Shown: positions 46,174-54,786 of the stretch, piece after piece
How positions within the stretch are numbered: the first letter of the stretch is position 1
Layout: each line of letters begins with the position of its first letter
Source: Bacteroidia bacterium
GTDB taxonomy: Bacteria; Bacteroidota; Bacteroidia; B-17B0; Aurantibacillaceae
Assembly: GCA_016787895.1 (NCBI GenBank)
Contig: JAEUTN010000020.1
Location: 248,001 to 312,000 of the forward strand
Direction of reading: 5' to 3'
DNA: 64,000 nucleotides
The notes under the pieces: generated by a model
What the model saw: the letters and a program-made list of their open reading frames with translations, nothing else
What the model was told of the DNA's origin: nothing
Database searches by the model: none
Translations under genes and position numbers: made by a program

Positions 46174-47232
46174 ATGGTGTATAAATGCTATACATATGCT
46201 TTATGCTTGTTGTGTGTGCTCCAATCAGGCCTCTACTCCCAAAAACCTGAAAAAAGCAAAGATTATTACATTGCGGCCATTGGCTTCTGGAACCTCGAGA
46301 ACCTTTACGATACCCTCAACGACCAGTGGAAAAATGATGAGGATTTTACAACGGTAGGCATGTATGCCTGGAATGGGGAACGTTACAGAACCAAGCTCCA
46401 AAACTTATCCTACGCCATTGCCCAAATGGGAAAAGAACAAACCGGAGATGGGCTCGCTCTGCTGGGCCTTTGTGAAGTGGAAAACCGAATGGTAGTAGAA
46501 GACCTGGTGAACACCCCTGAACTAAAAAACCGCAACTACAAAATCGTTCACATCGAAGGACCGGATGCCAGAGGGGTAGATCCCTCCTTTATTTATAATC
46601 CAAAGTATTTTAAGGTTACAAAGTCGCTGACGTACCGCGTTACATTGATTACGGACTCAGCGCATAAAACCAGAGACATTTTGGTAATAAGCGGATTGTT
46701 TTTAGGAGAACCCCTCAGCGTTTTGGTGAACCATTGGCCCTCGCGGCGTGGGGGAGAACTGAGCAGCCGCCCCAATAGAAACAAAGCAGGAGAACTGTTG
46801 CGCCACATTGCCGATAGCATCACTAGCAGCGACTCAACCACCAAAGTAATCATGATGGGTGATTTTAACGATGACCCGGTGAACGAAAGTGTGAAATTAA
46901 AAATCGGTACCGTGGCTCGCGCGGAATTGGTTGTGAATGGCAAGTATTACAATCCCATGGAAAAATTATACAAACAGGGCATAGGCAGTTTGGCCTGGCA
47001 GGACACTTGGAATCTCTTCGATCAAATCATCCTGAACCGACAATTGGTTCAGGGTAATTTTAGCAGCTGGCAATATTACGGGGTAAGGGTGTTTAACACC
47101 CCATTTTTAAGCAGCGATCTGCCCAATGAAAAAGGCTATCCTTACAGAACCTTTGCAGGAGCCAAATATCTGGGCGGATACAGCGATCACTTTCCGGTTT
47201 ATATTTTTATTGCCAGAGAAAAGAAACACTGA
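46174..47232 (+). CDS. secreted endonuclease/exonuclease/phosphatase-fold protein
   Basis: 352 aa, with a signal peptide (about residues 1-23, ending GLYSQ). EEP-superfamily pattern: FWNLENLYDT, the metal-binding LCEVENRMV, RGVDPSFIYN, VNHWPSRRGG, GDFNDDPVNES and the terminal YSDHFPVYIF. Acts on a phosphodiester or phosphomonoester substrate outside the cytoplasm; the exact substrate is unknown. It is divergent from the TonB receptor/DUF5689 pair, sharing a 126-bp promoter gap, and its stop is one base from the stop of cphA. Confidence 0.88.
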   Translation: MVYKCYTYALCLLCVLQSGLYSQKPEKSKDYYIAAIGFWNLENLYDTLNDQWKNDEDFTTVGMYAWNGERYRTKLQNLSYAIAQMGKEQTGDGLALLGLCEVENRMVVEDLVNTPELKNRNYKIVHIEGPDARGVDPSFIYNPKYFKVTKSLTYRVTLITDSAHKTRDILVISGLFLGEPLSVLVNHWPSRRGGELSSRPNRNKAGELLRHIADSITSSDSTTKVIMMGDFNDDPVNESVKLKIGTVARAELVVNGKYYNPMEKLYKQGIGSLAWQDTWNLFDQIILNRQLVQGNFSSWQYYGVRVFNTPFLSSDLPNEKGYPYRTFAGAKYLGGYSDHFPVYIFIAREKKH

Positions 47233-47233
47233 A

Positions 47234-49858
47234 TCAAACAGCAAGGGCCCTTTCTTTTTCCTGATAAGATTGTACCACCTGGATGGCATTATCAATCACA
47301 TCACTCAGAGCCGTAATAAAAGCACCCGGTTTGGCTAAAGAAAGCGCATGTTTTAATGCCTCTACTTCTTTAGGTATGTATTCGTAGGATTTATTTTTAT
47401 CGTACTCCATAATACCTTCCACCAGCAAACGCACAATGTCTTCGGCTTGCCGGCCGCGTAAAAATTTATCCTGGCGTATGATGATGTGATCAAACATCTC
47501 CGCCGAAATTCTTCCCATTTCCCGTATGTCGCTGTCGCGGCGATCGCCCGTGCCGGTGATGATGCCAATTTTGTAAGGCGATTCAATGGTGCTCAAAAAT
47601 TCTTTGATGCCTTTGAATCCATCCGGGTTGTGCGCAAAATCAATCAGCACCTTATGTTCCTTAAATTCAAAAATATTCATGCGCCCGGGAGTTTGTGCTG
47701 CGGATGGAATAAAGGTTTCGAGGTTGGATTTAATATCATCAATGGTAAAACCGTAAGCATAACTTGCTAATGTAGCCGCCAACACGTTGGCAATCATAAA
47801 CGAAACCCGTCCTCCAAAGGTGAGTGGAATGTTGTGCGCTTTCTCCACTCTGAATTTCCATTCCCCTTTTTTAATGGTGATAAAACCGTTTTCATAAATG
47901 GCCGCTAATCCCCCTTTTTTACAATGCTGTTGTATGATGGGATTATTTTCGTTCATGCTGAAATAAGCCACATGGCATTCCACCATTTTGGCGATGCTCG
48001 CACAATACTCGTTATCGGCATTCAGCACCACGGTACCATCGCGTTTTACACTTTTGGCCACCACCGCTTTTACATTGGTCATGTCTTTGAGTGTATTGAT
48101 GTCCGAAAGTCCCATGTGGTCCTCCTGAATGTTGGTAATCACCGCTACATCGCAGCGACCAAAACCCAGGCCCGAACGCAGAATACCGCCACGCGCTGTT
48201 TCCAGCACAGCAAACTCAACGGTTGGGTCTTTCAATATAAATTCAGCACTGAGGGGGCCGGTGGTATCGCCTTTGGTGAGCATGCTGTTCTGCACATATA
48301 TGCCATCGGAAGTGGTATAACCTACACGGTGACCGGTGTTTTTTACAATATGCGCGATCAAACGGGTGGTGGTGGTTTTGCCATTGGTGCCGGTGATGGC
48401 GATGATGGGTATACGACAGTTTTTTCCCGGAGGGTACAACATGTCGAGTACCGGAGCGGCCACATTTCTGGGCAATCCATTCGCGGGAGCCAGATGCATT
48501 CTGAAGCCCGGAGCGGCATTCACTTCCAGCACTACACCACCTGTTTGTTCAAGCGGTTCGCTCAGGTTTTGAGCCATGATGTCGATGCCGCAAATGTCTA
48601 ATCCAATCACCCGCGAAATGCGTTCACAAATAAAAATGTTGTGAGGGTGAACAATGTCCGTCACATCTGTTGATGTTCCACCCGTACTGAGATTGGCCGT
48701 GCCTTTTAAATAACACTTTTCGCCTTTGGGCAATATGGTTTCTAAAGTATAATTGTATTTGGCCAGTTGATCATGTGTTTCTTTATCGATGCTGATTTCG
48801 GTTAGCACATTTTCATGTCCGTAACCTCTCCTTGGGTCCATGTTTTCTTCTTCAATCAATTTCCCAATGCTCGAAAGGCCATCCCCGGTAACGTGAGCCG
48901 GTTCGCGCAAAGCGGCGGCAATAAATTTGTGGTTGATCACCAACACACGAAAATCATAACCTGTGATAAAACGTTCTACAATAATTTTTCGTGAATATTT
49001 TTTGGCATGGTGAAAAGCGCGTAAAGCTTCTTCTTCCGTTTTCACATTAATGGAAGCGCCTTTGCCATGGTTGCCATCCAGAGGTTTAAACACCAATGGA
49101 AATTTTACGGTGTCAATCACTTCTTTGATTTCTTCTTCAGACACAATACACATGCCCTTGGCCACCGGTATGGCAGCTTCTTCCAGCATACGTTTGGTTT
49201 CTTCCTTGTTGCTTGCTAAATCAACAGCAATGGAACTGGTTCTGTCGGTCATGGTGGCTCTGAAACGCACCTGATTTTTACCATAGCCCAATTGCACCAA
49301 CGATTCTTTGTTTAAACGTATGTAAGGAATGTCGCGCGCAATGGCCTCGTCCACCAATGAGCCGGTGCTGGGACCAAACCTTACACTCTCGCGAATTTCA
49401 CGCATGCGGGAAATGTCGGAGGCCAAATCGTAGTTGTTTCCTGCAATCAAAGCTTCTGCAATGGCTACCGAGGCTTTTGCCGCGAACAAACCCACCTTTT
49501 CTTCCATGTAGGAAAACACCACATTGTACACACCTTTTTGCCCTGTACCCCGGGTTCTTCCAAAACCCACATCCATGCCCGCCAGAGTTTGTATTTCTAG
49601 CGCAATATGTTCAATCACGTGCCCCATCCAGGTGCCTTCGTCCACCCGTTCGAAAAAACCACCTTCGTGAGTTTTGGAACAACGGTGCGATTGCATGCTG
49701 GGAAACATGGCTTTTAATCGTTCGGGAAATCCCGGAATTTTATTGGTGGGTTGCTCTTCGAGCGCACCAATATCGAGTTTCATTACAATCAGTTTTTTGC
49801 GAAAATTCGACCAATAGTTCGGACCACGCAACACTTTGGTTTCAACAATCTTCATCAT
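47234..49858 (-). CDS. cphA: cyanophycin synthetase
   Basis: Makes the reserve polymer multi-L-arginyl-poly-L-aspartate. About 874 aa. The CphA-specific N-terminal domain starts MKIVETKVLRGPNYWS. The ATP-grasp domain has PLDGNHGKGASINV and IVERFITGYDFRVLVI. The Mur-ligase-like domain has the P-loop AITGTNGKTTTTRLIAH near residue 490 and IDFAHNPDGF. The start is taken as ATG 49858 (the next ATG at 49855 is equally possible). The frame extends to 49906, but the extra residues precede the canonical N-terminus. It is divergent from cyanophycinase. Confidence 0.95.
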   Translation of the reverse strand: MMKIVETKVLRGPNYWSNFRKKLIVMKLDIGALEEQPTNKIPGFPERLKAMFPSMQSHRCSKTHEGGFFERVDEGTWMGHVIEHIALEIQTLAGMDVGFGRTRGTGQKGVYNVVFSYMEEKVGLFAAKASVAIAEALIAGNNYDLASDISRMREIRESVRFGPSTGSLVDEAIARDIPYIRLNKESLVQLGYGKNQVRFRATMTDRTSSIAVDLASNKEETKRMLEEAAIPVAKGMCIVSEEEIKEVIDTVKFPLVFKPLDGNHGKGASINVKTEEEALRAFHHAKKYSRKIIVERFITGYDFRVLVINHKFIAAALREPAHVTGDGLSSIGKLIEEENMDPRRGYGHENVLTEISIDKETHDQLAKYNYTLETILPKGEKCYLKGTANLSTGGTSTDVTDIVHPHNIFICERISRVIGLDICGIDIMAQNLSEPLEQTGGVVLEVNAAPGFRMHLAPANGLPRNVAAPVLDMLYPPGKNCRIPIIAITGTNGKTTTTRLIAHIVKNTGHRVGYTTSDGIYVQNSMLTKGDTTGPLSAEFILKDPTVEFAVLETARGGILRSGLGFGRCDVAVITNIQEDHMGLSDINTLKDMTNVKAVVAKSVKRDGTVVLNADNEYCASIAKMVECHVAYFSMNENNPIIQQHCKKGGLAAIYENGFITIKKGEWKFRVEKAHNIPLTFGGRVSFMIANVLAATLASYAYGFTIDDIKSNLETFIPSAAQTPGRMNIFEFKEHKVLIDFAHNPDGFKGIKEFLSTIESPYKIGIITGTGDRRDSDIREMGRISAEMFDHIIIRQDKFLRGRQAEDIVRLLVEGIMEYDKNKSYEYIPKEVEALKHALSLAKPGAFITALSDVIDNAIQVVQSYQEKERALAV

Positions 49859-49995
49859 AGCTCGGGGATTTTTAAGAAATGTAGGACTTGTTTTTAACTT
49901 TTGCAAAAATCTGTTTAAAACAAGATGATAATTGAAACAGCGCTCAACTTGCGGGAATGAGGATTAAATTTAGTTTTGTGCAAGAGAAGAGACTT

Positions 49996-50877
49996 ATGAC
50001 CGAACCTAAGGGAAAGCTTATCATTATCGGAGGATCTGTAGACAAGGGATCATTTTTTAAAAATCCTGAAGACCAACCCAACAACCTGAAATTTTTTGAG
50101 CAAGGCATTTTAAAGCGCATCAGTTTGGAAGCGGCTAAAAAAAACCTTTCGCGCGTTGAGATTATTACTACGGCCAGCAGCATTCCTACTGAGGTGGGCA
50201 ACGAATACGTAGAAGCGTTCAAACAACTGGACATGCTGAACACCGGCATATTGGATGTGAGAACAAGAGCAGAAGCCAACGATCCCGCCAATCTGGAAAG
50301 ATTAAAAAGCGCCGACGTGGTAATGTTTACCGGAGGCGATCAGTTGCGTTTGACCTCTATTTATGGCGGCACCGAGTTTCATAAAATGTTGCTCGACCGT
50401 TATGAGCACGAAGATTTTATTATTTCCGGTACTTCGGCCGGAGCGGCAGCCAGTTCCAATAACATGATTTACCAGGGCAGCAGCAACGGGGCGCTTTTAA
50501 AGGGAGAAGTAAAAATTACCGGTGGCTTAGGTTTTATTAATAACGTGATTATTGATACCCATTTTGTGCAGAGAGGTCGTATTGGCCGTTTGTTATACGC
50601 CTGCGCCAGCAATCCGGTGAACATGGGCATTGGGCTGGGAGAAGACACGGGTTTACTGATTACTAAAGGCCACTTCATGGAAGCCATTGGTTCCGGTTTG
50701 GTGATTTTGGTTGAAGGCACACACATGCGCAAAACCAATATTACCGACGTGGAAATGGGTCATCCGGTGTCATTGGAAAACATGACGGTTCACGTGATGT
50801 CTTTAGGTGATAAATTCGACTTAAACACCAAACACTTTATATTAAAACCACTGCCTGAGAAACAGGCGAAGTCTTAA
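49996..50877 (+). CDS. cphB: cyanophycinase
   Basis: Serine exopeptidase of the S51 family that cuts cyanophycin into beta-Asp-Arg dipeptides. The nucleophile Ser is in SGTSAGAAASS, and FTGGDQLRLTS plus DTHFVQRGRIGRL are family signatures. About 293 aa from ATG 49996. An ATG at 49957 would add 13 residues, but the homologous region starts TEPKGKLIIIGGSVDKG. It is divergent from cphA and followed, after element R3, by the isoaspartyl peptidase gene that completes the degradation. Confidence 0.94.
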   Translation: MTEPKGKLIIIGGSVDKGSFFKNPEDQPNNLKFFEQGILKRISLEAAKKNLSRVEIITTASSIPTEVGNEYVEAFKQLDMLNTGILDVRTRAEANDPANLERLKSADVVMFTGGDQLRLTSIYGGTEFHKMLLDRYEHEDFIISGTSAGAAASSNNMIYQGSSNGALLKGEVKITGGLGFINNVIIDTHFVQRGRIGRLLYACASNPVNMGIGLGEDTGLLITKGHFMEAIGSGLVILVEGTHMRKTNITDVEMGHPVSLENMTVHVMSLGDKFDLNTKHFILKPLPEKQAKS

Positions 50878-50918
50878 GTTCGAATTATCAATAAGCACTA
50901 TTTTTTAATTTGATTGCA

Positions 50919-51081
50919 TTTTTAGGGCGCCTTATCGCGCCTTCACTGCAAGCCCCGGCCGGCTGTTGCTATGTTTGTCGGGCTACGGGGTCTTTTGCCC
51001 TTTTTGGCCAAAAGCCTCCTCGCCTCGCAAACATAACGCAAAGCCCTGTCCGGGGGCTTTTCGTTCAATCGCGGGCGCAAC
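50919..51081 (-). repeat. dispersed structured element, copy R3
   Basis: GC-rich island in the gap between cphB and the isoaspartyl peptidase. On the minus strand it begins GTTGCGCCCGCGATTGAACG (51081 down) and ends GGCGCCCTAAAAA (at 50919). It shares with R1 the segments GGCCAAA...GGTCTTT and TTCAATCGC...CGCAAC (plus-strand reading), and an AAAGCCC core. It lies 104 bp beyond the stop of the isoaspartyl peptidase gene. Short frames within it are not considered genes. Confidence 0.7.
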
Positions 51082-51185
51082 ATGTAGCTTGGATTATCTC
51101 AATTATTCCAGGAATTTTAGTTTGTTTGTCACGACACTCAAAAGAATTTTAAACTCAAAAAAGCAGAGGATGAATAAATTAGCTT

Positions 51186-52121
51186 CTAAGGTTTATATAT
51201 CGCAATAAACTTCTCTTCACCCGAGCGTACCGAGCCCCTGTACATGCCTTCGGAGTTAAAGGGAAGTTCAATGTTCCCTTTGTTGTCAACCGCAATCAAT
51301 CCGCCCTCTCCTCCCAGTTTCACCAATTTTTCATGCACTACAATGCGGCAGGCCTCTTTTAAACTCAGGCCTTTGTATTCCATTAAACACGAAATGTCGT
51401 AAGCCACCACGGCGCGTATAAAAAACTCCCCATGTCCGGTGCAGGAAATGGCGCAAGTGCTGTTGTTCGCGTAAGTGCCGGCTCCAATTATAGGCGTGTC
51501 GCCAACTCTGCCGTGTTTTTTATTGGTCATGCCCCCGGTGCTGGTAGCCGCAGCCAGGTTGCCGTGCACATCAAGCGCCACGGCCCCAACGGTTCCAAAC
51601 TTATCGGGTTTTGTTTCCTTGTGATCCAGGAACACCTTATCCTGTTTCAAAGCCTCCTGCAATTGCTGGTAGCGCAGGGGCACATAAAAATAGGCATCGT
51701 CTTCAAAGGCGAGTCCGTTTTTTTTGGCAAAGGCCTCTGCCCCCGAACCACTCAAATACACATGCGTGCCTTCATCCATTACTTTACGGGCCAAAAGCAC
51801 CGGATTTTTAACGTGTTTGAGTCCCGAAACAGCGCCAGCATTCAAAAATTTTCCTTCCATAACAGAGGCGTCCATTTCGTGCTGACCCTCATGGGTAAAC
51901 ACAGCGCCTTTTCCGGCGTTAAACAGGGGGTTGTTTTCAAGTTCCACAACGGCTTTTTCAACCGCCGTAAGGGCATCCCCTCCATTTTTAAGCCAGGTTT
52001 CCCCGGTTTTCAAAGCGTTTAATAGGGCTTCTTCATAGTTTTTTTGCGCTTCGGCACTCATAGAGGCCTTGCTGATGGTGCCGGCACCACCATGAATAGC
52101 CAGGGTATACAGGGAACTCAT
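51186..52121 (-). CDS. isoaspartyl peptidase/L-asparaginase (plant type)
   Basis: N-terminal-nucleophile amidohydrolase that cleaves beta-aspartyl dipeptides, including beta-Asp-Arg. 311 aa. It opens LAIHGGAGTISK. NAGKGAVFTHEG follows, then GTVGAVALD with the autocleavage Thr (about residue 180), TSTGGMTNKKHGRVGDTPIIG and GTGHG-like SCTGHGEFF. With cphA and cphB next door it would finish cyanophycin breakdown to Asp and Arg. Element R3 lies after its stop. Confidence 0.94.
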   Translation of the reverse strand: MSSLYTLAIHGGAGTISKASMSAEAQKNYEEALLNALKTGETWLKNGGDALTAVEKAVVELENNPLFNAGKGAVFTHEGQHEMDASVMEGKFLNAGAVSGLKHVKNPVLLARKVMDEGTHVYLSGSGAEAFAKKNGLAFEDDAYFYVPLRYQQLQEALKQDKVFLDHKETKPDKFGTVGAVALDVHGNLAAATSTGGMTNKKHGRVGDTPIIGAGTYANNSTCAISCTGHGEFFIRAVVAYDISCLMEYKGLSLKEACRIVVHEKLVKLGGEGGLIAVDNKGNIELPFNSEGMYRGSVRSGEEKFIAIYKP

Positions 52122-52225
52122 AGGAACTTGGTTTTTAGGGTCATTAACACTACAAATTAAACTAATCTCAATGGATTTGGAGGTAAAATAGGTCTCATTT
52201 CGAGGGAATTATCAAAAAACCAGAC

Positions 52226-52255
52226 TTTGTCGTACAAATAATTTAGCTATATTTG
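52226..52255 (+). promoter_or_regulatory. consensus Bacteroidota promoter
   Basis: TTTG at 52226-52229, an 18-bp spacer and TATATTTG at 52248-52255, an exact match to TAnnTTTG. The DUF6089 gene starts at 52265, implying a very short or leaderless transcript. Confidence 0.65.
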
Positions 52256-52264
52256 AACCTTGTG

Positions 52265-53212
52265 ATGGTTTTGCAAACTAAGTCTGCCATAAAAACGTTC
52301 GGCCTTTTTGCCGTATTGATTTGTTCCGCAATTTCCGCTTTTGCTCAAAGAGGGTACAAGATGGAATACGGCGGTACGATTGGCATGTCCAACTACCTTG
52401 GTGAAATTGGGGGAAAAGCCGAAGAAGCAAAACCCTTCATTTACGACATGAAGATGGCGAAAACCCGCTGGAATCCCGGACTTTTTGTGAAATACCAATT
52501 CCATCCCATGTTTGCCGTAAGAGGGGCATTTAATTACCTGAGAATTGCCGGCGAGGATGCCCTCTCCACCAATCCCGGCAGGCAATACCGCAACCTAAGT
52601 TTTCGTAATGATATTTTTGAATTGAACGGCACAGTACATTGGTTGTTTTTTAACCCGACCCGCCCTACCGGTATTTACAGAAGATCCAGTATATATGTGA
52701 CAGCTTATGTGTTTGCCGGAATTGGTGGATTTATGCATAACCCCAAAGCCCTTTACCAGGACGAGTGGATTGATTTACGCTCCCTTAAAACAGAGAACAC
52801 CGCCTACGGAAAATATTCCTTTTGTGTACCAACCGGTTTAGGATTTTACGTTACCATCAATCAACGCCGGAGAGCGCACCGCATTGGATTGGAAGTGAAC
52901 TGGAGGTATACCGGCACCGATCATTTAGATGATATTTCAAAAAACAGCTGGGAAAACCCATCCACTCAATCCAACCTCTCAGCAGCATTGGCCAATCGTA
53001 ATCCTGAACTGGGTTCACAACAACCCGATGGATTTGCCGGTAATTATGGCTGGCACGACGCGAATGGTGATGGTGCCAACGACAACTTAGCCCCACGCGG
53101 CGATCCCAATGACAAGGATTCTTTCATCACCTTGAATGTGACTTATGGTTATAGTTTCAAAGCCAAGTACAACCGCAGTCGCGGAAGAAAAATCCGTTCG
53201 GTGACTTTCTAA
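52265..53212 (+). CDS. DUF6089-type outer-membrane protein
   Basis: About 315 aa from ATG 52265 (a TTG at 52253 is in frame but precedes the promoter's expected transcription start too closely). The signal peptide ends SAISAFAQ. The mature part fits the DUF6089 beta-barrel family (MEYGGTIGMSNYLGEIGG, KYQFHPMFAVRGAFNYLRI, AYVFAGIGGFMHNPKA, VPTGLGFYVTI, HRIGLEVNWRYTGTDHLDD). Outer-membrane, function unknown. A near-perfect promoter stands 10 bp upstream, unusual in this window. Confidence 0.85.
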   Translation: MVLQTKSAIKTFGLFAVLICSAISAFAQRGYKMEYGGTIGMSNYLGEIGGKAEEAKPFIYDMKMAKTRWNPGLFVKYQFHPMFAVRGAFNYLRIAGEDALSTNPGRQYRNLSFRNDIFELNGTVHWLFFNPTRPTGIYRRSSIYVTAYVFAGIGGFMHNPKALYQDEWIDLRSLKTENTAYGKYSFCVPTGLGFYVTINQRRRAHRIGLEVNWRYTGTDHLDDISKNSWENPSTQSNLSAALANRNPELGSQQPDGFAGNYGWHDANGDGANDNLAPRGDPNDKDSFITLNVTYGYSFKAKYNRSRGRKIRSVTF

Positions 53213-53234
53213 GGATTAATTCAAAATTTAAGGC

Positions 53235-54476
53235 TCAATACAGTTTGTTTTTGGCTTCGATCCAAAGGCTCATGTATTTGCTACTATTGAACTGCTGCTG
53301 CTGAAGCAAAGCACCGGTGAAGTTTTTGGATCGGTGTTCCTTTAAATTATTGATACACGTTTCAATAAGCGAAAGAAAAGCACCTGAAAAATTTTCGCGT
53401 TCAAATGGAAGTAGCGTTGGCCCGCAGCGTTCCGAAGCCTGCATCCATTTATTTTCATTCTGATAAAGTTCCACGGCTTCACGAATAAAAACTTCAGCAT
53501 CATCCGCAATGCTTCCGGGCCAGGGGCCATCGGCCTTCATACCTTCGGCAGCAATGCTGCTGCAAATGCTCGGTGTGGCGCAAAGCATGGCCTCCAGCAA
53601 TTTTCCTTTTAAACCGGCACCGAAGCGCAGGGGGGCCAGCAGCAGGCGTGCAGCGCGCACTACTTCACGCGCCTCATGTGCTCTGCCTTTTACAATAAAT
53701 CCATTCGCTTCAGAATGCAATTGAGCAATGGAAGGCGGCAGGTAAGCACCATACACATGAAGTTCGGCTTCAGGCAATTGTTTTCTGATACCCGGCCAAA
53801 TGGTTTTGTGAAGGTACTTTACCGCGTCGAGATTGGGCTCGTGCAAAAAATTGCCGATGCTGATAAAATGACGGCGTTCGTGTAAGGAAAGGGATTTTTC
53901 TATTGGCTGAAGTTCAGCTGGGCCAAGCAAAAACGGAAGATAAAAAAGTTGGGAGGCCTGAACGCAAAAAAAATCCTTCAGCAGTTTCATTTCAAATTCA
54001 GAAATGATAAGACTTACATCGCAACGCAGGATACTGGCGATTTCACGAAAAGCGGTAGGGTTAAAAAGATCAGCCGCTACAAAGGGCCGGTTTTCTTTCA
54101 CTGCGTTTTCTCTTCCTCCTCTCAGTCCATGCAAATCTTCGGTGTCGAGTAAAAGCAAAGCCTGAGGACAATGTTCCCTGACCCTCCAGCCAAATTGTTC
54201 TTCGGTCATAAAACGATCGAACAACACGACCTCCGGTTTGGCTTCAGCAATAAATGTATCAAAACTGGGTTCATTGAGTTCAACAGCATGAAAAGGAATG
54301 CCAAGTTTTTTTACATCTACTGAATAGGCGCCGGGTTTAGCAACTGAAGCCATCTCTACCTTCCAGACTCCTTCGCGAAATACGTCAATGACTTGCAGCA
54401 TACGGCTCCCGGCGGCTGATGAAGCGGGCTCGGGTAATACTTTAGCAAGGATTAGTAATTTGCGTGAAGGCACCAT
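53235..54476 (-). CDS. glycosyltransferase, GT4-like
   Basis: 413-aa GT-B fold glycosyltransferase without membrane segments. The N-terminal half is KLLILAKVLPEPASSAAGSRML, and the donor-binding C-terminal half has FISIGNFLHEPNLDAVKYL, LHVYGAYLPP and LLAPLRFGAGLKGKLLEAM, then TPSICSSIAAEGM. The 'RFGAGLKGK' loop is usual for capsular or cell-envelope glycosyltransferases. It probably adds sugar to a surface glycan; donor and acceptor unknown. The C-terminal 40 residues look like an unrelated tail. The gene upstream of R4. Confidence 0.85.
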   Translation of the reverse strand: MVPSRKLLILAKVLPEPASSAAGSRMLQVIDVFREGVWKVEMASVAKPGAYSVDVKKLGIPFHAVELNEPSFDTFIAEAKPEVVLFDRFMTEEQFGWRVREHCPQALLLLDTEDLHGLRGGRENAVKENRPFVAADLFNPTAFREIASILRCDVSLIISEFEMKLLKDFFCVQASQLFYLPFLLGPAELQPIEKSLSLHERRHFISIGNFLHEPNLDAVKYLHKTIWPGIRKQLPEAELHVYGAYLPPSIAQLHSEANGFIVKGRAHEAREVVRAARLLLAPLRFGAGLKGKLLEAMLCATPSICSSIAAEGMKADGPWPGSIADDAEVFIREAVELYQNENKWMQASERCGPTLLPFERENFSGAFLSLIETCINNLKEHRSKNFTGALLQQQQFNSSKYMSLWIEAKNKLY

Positions 54477-54569
54477 GAAATTTAGGAAATAAAATTGAGT
54501 TTAAGCTTCTTTGACAAGTAATGTAGATTAAAGATTATGCAAAATGGATGGAGTTCAGACGACGAACAC

Positions 54570-54757
54570 TTGCGCTAGGGATTGAGCCTCCCGATAGCTA
54601 TCGGGAGCTTGAGCTCGGGCGGGGGCAAATGTGCAGTGCACATTTGAGCCAGGCTGTGCCTGGCTGGAATCCCCGCCCAGCGAGTGGCGAAAGCCCGACC
54701 CCTGAAGCGAGGCATCAAAAAAAAGACACAGGCCTCGTTTCAGGGGAAGCGCCCAAA
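54570..54757 (+). repeat. dispersed structured element, copy R4
   Basis: The best-preserved copy. It begins TTGCGCTAGGGATTGAGC (54570) and ends AAGCGCCCAAA (54757). It holds a perfect 20-bp palindrome (54588-54607, centre ATAGCTAT). A stem GGGCGGGG (54617-54624) with CCCCGCCC (54671-54678) encloses two hairpins: CAAATGTGC/GCACATTTG (54626-54646) and AGCCAGGC/GCCTGGCT (54647-54665). Last comes CCCCTGAAGCGAGGC (54699-54713) with GCCTCGTTTCAGGGG (54732-54746), a 15-bp stem also present in R1. No gene is seen; short frames are ignored. Confidence 0.75.
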
Positions 54758-54786
54758 TTATTCAACACTTTTTAAAACAGAATTTG

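Noticed and set aside
47924..48601. 225-aa plus-strand frame opposite cphA
   Set aside because: Shadow frame; the minus strand carries the Mur-ligase P-loop over the same bases.
50966..51208. 80-aa plus-strand frame after cphB
   Set aside because: Lies mostly inside element R3, with no protein-like pattern.
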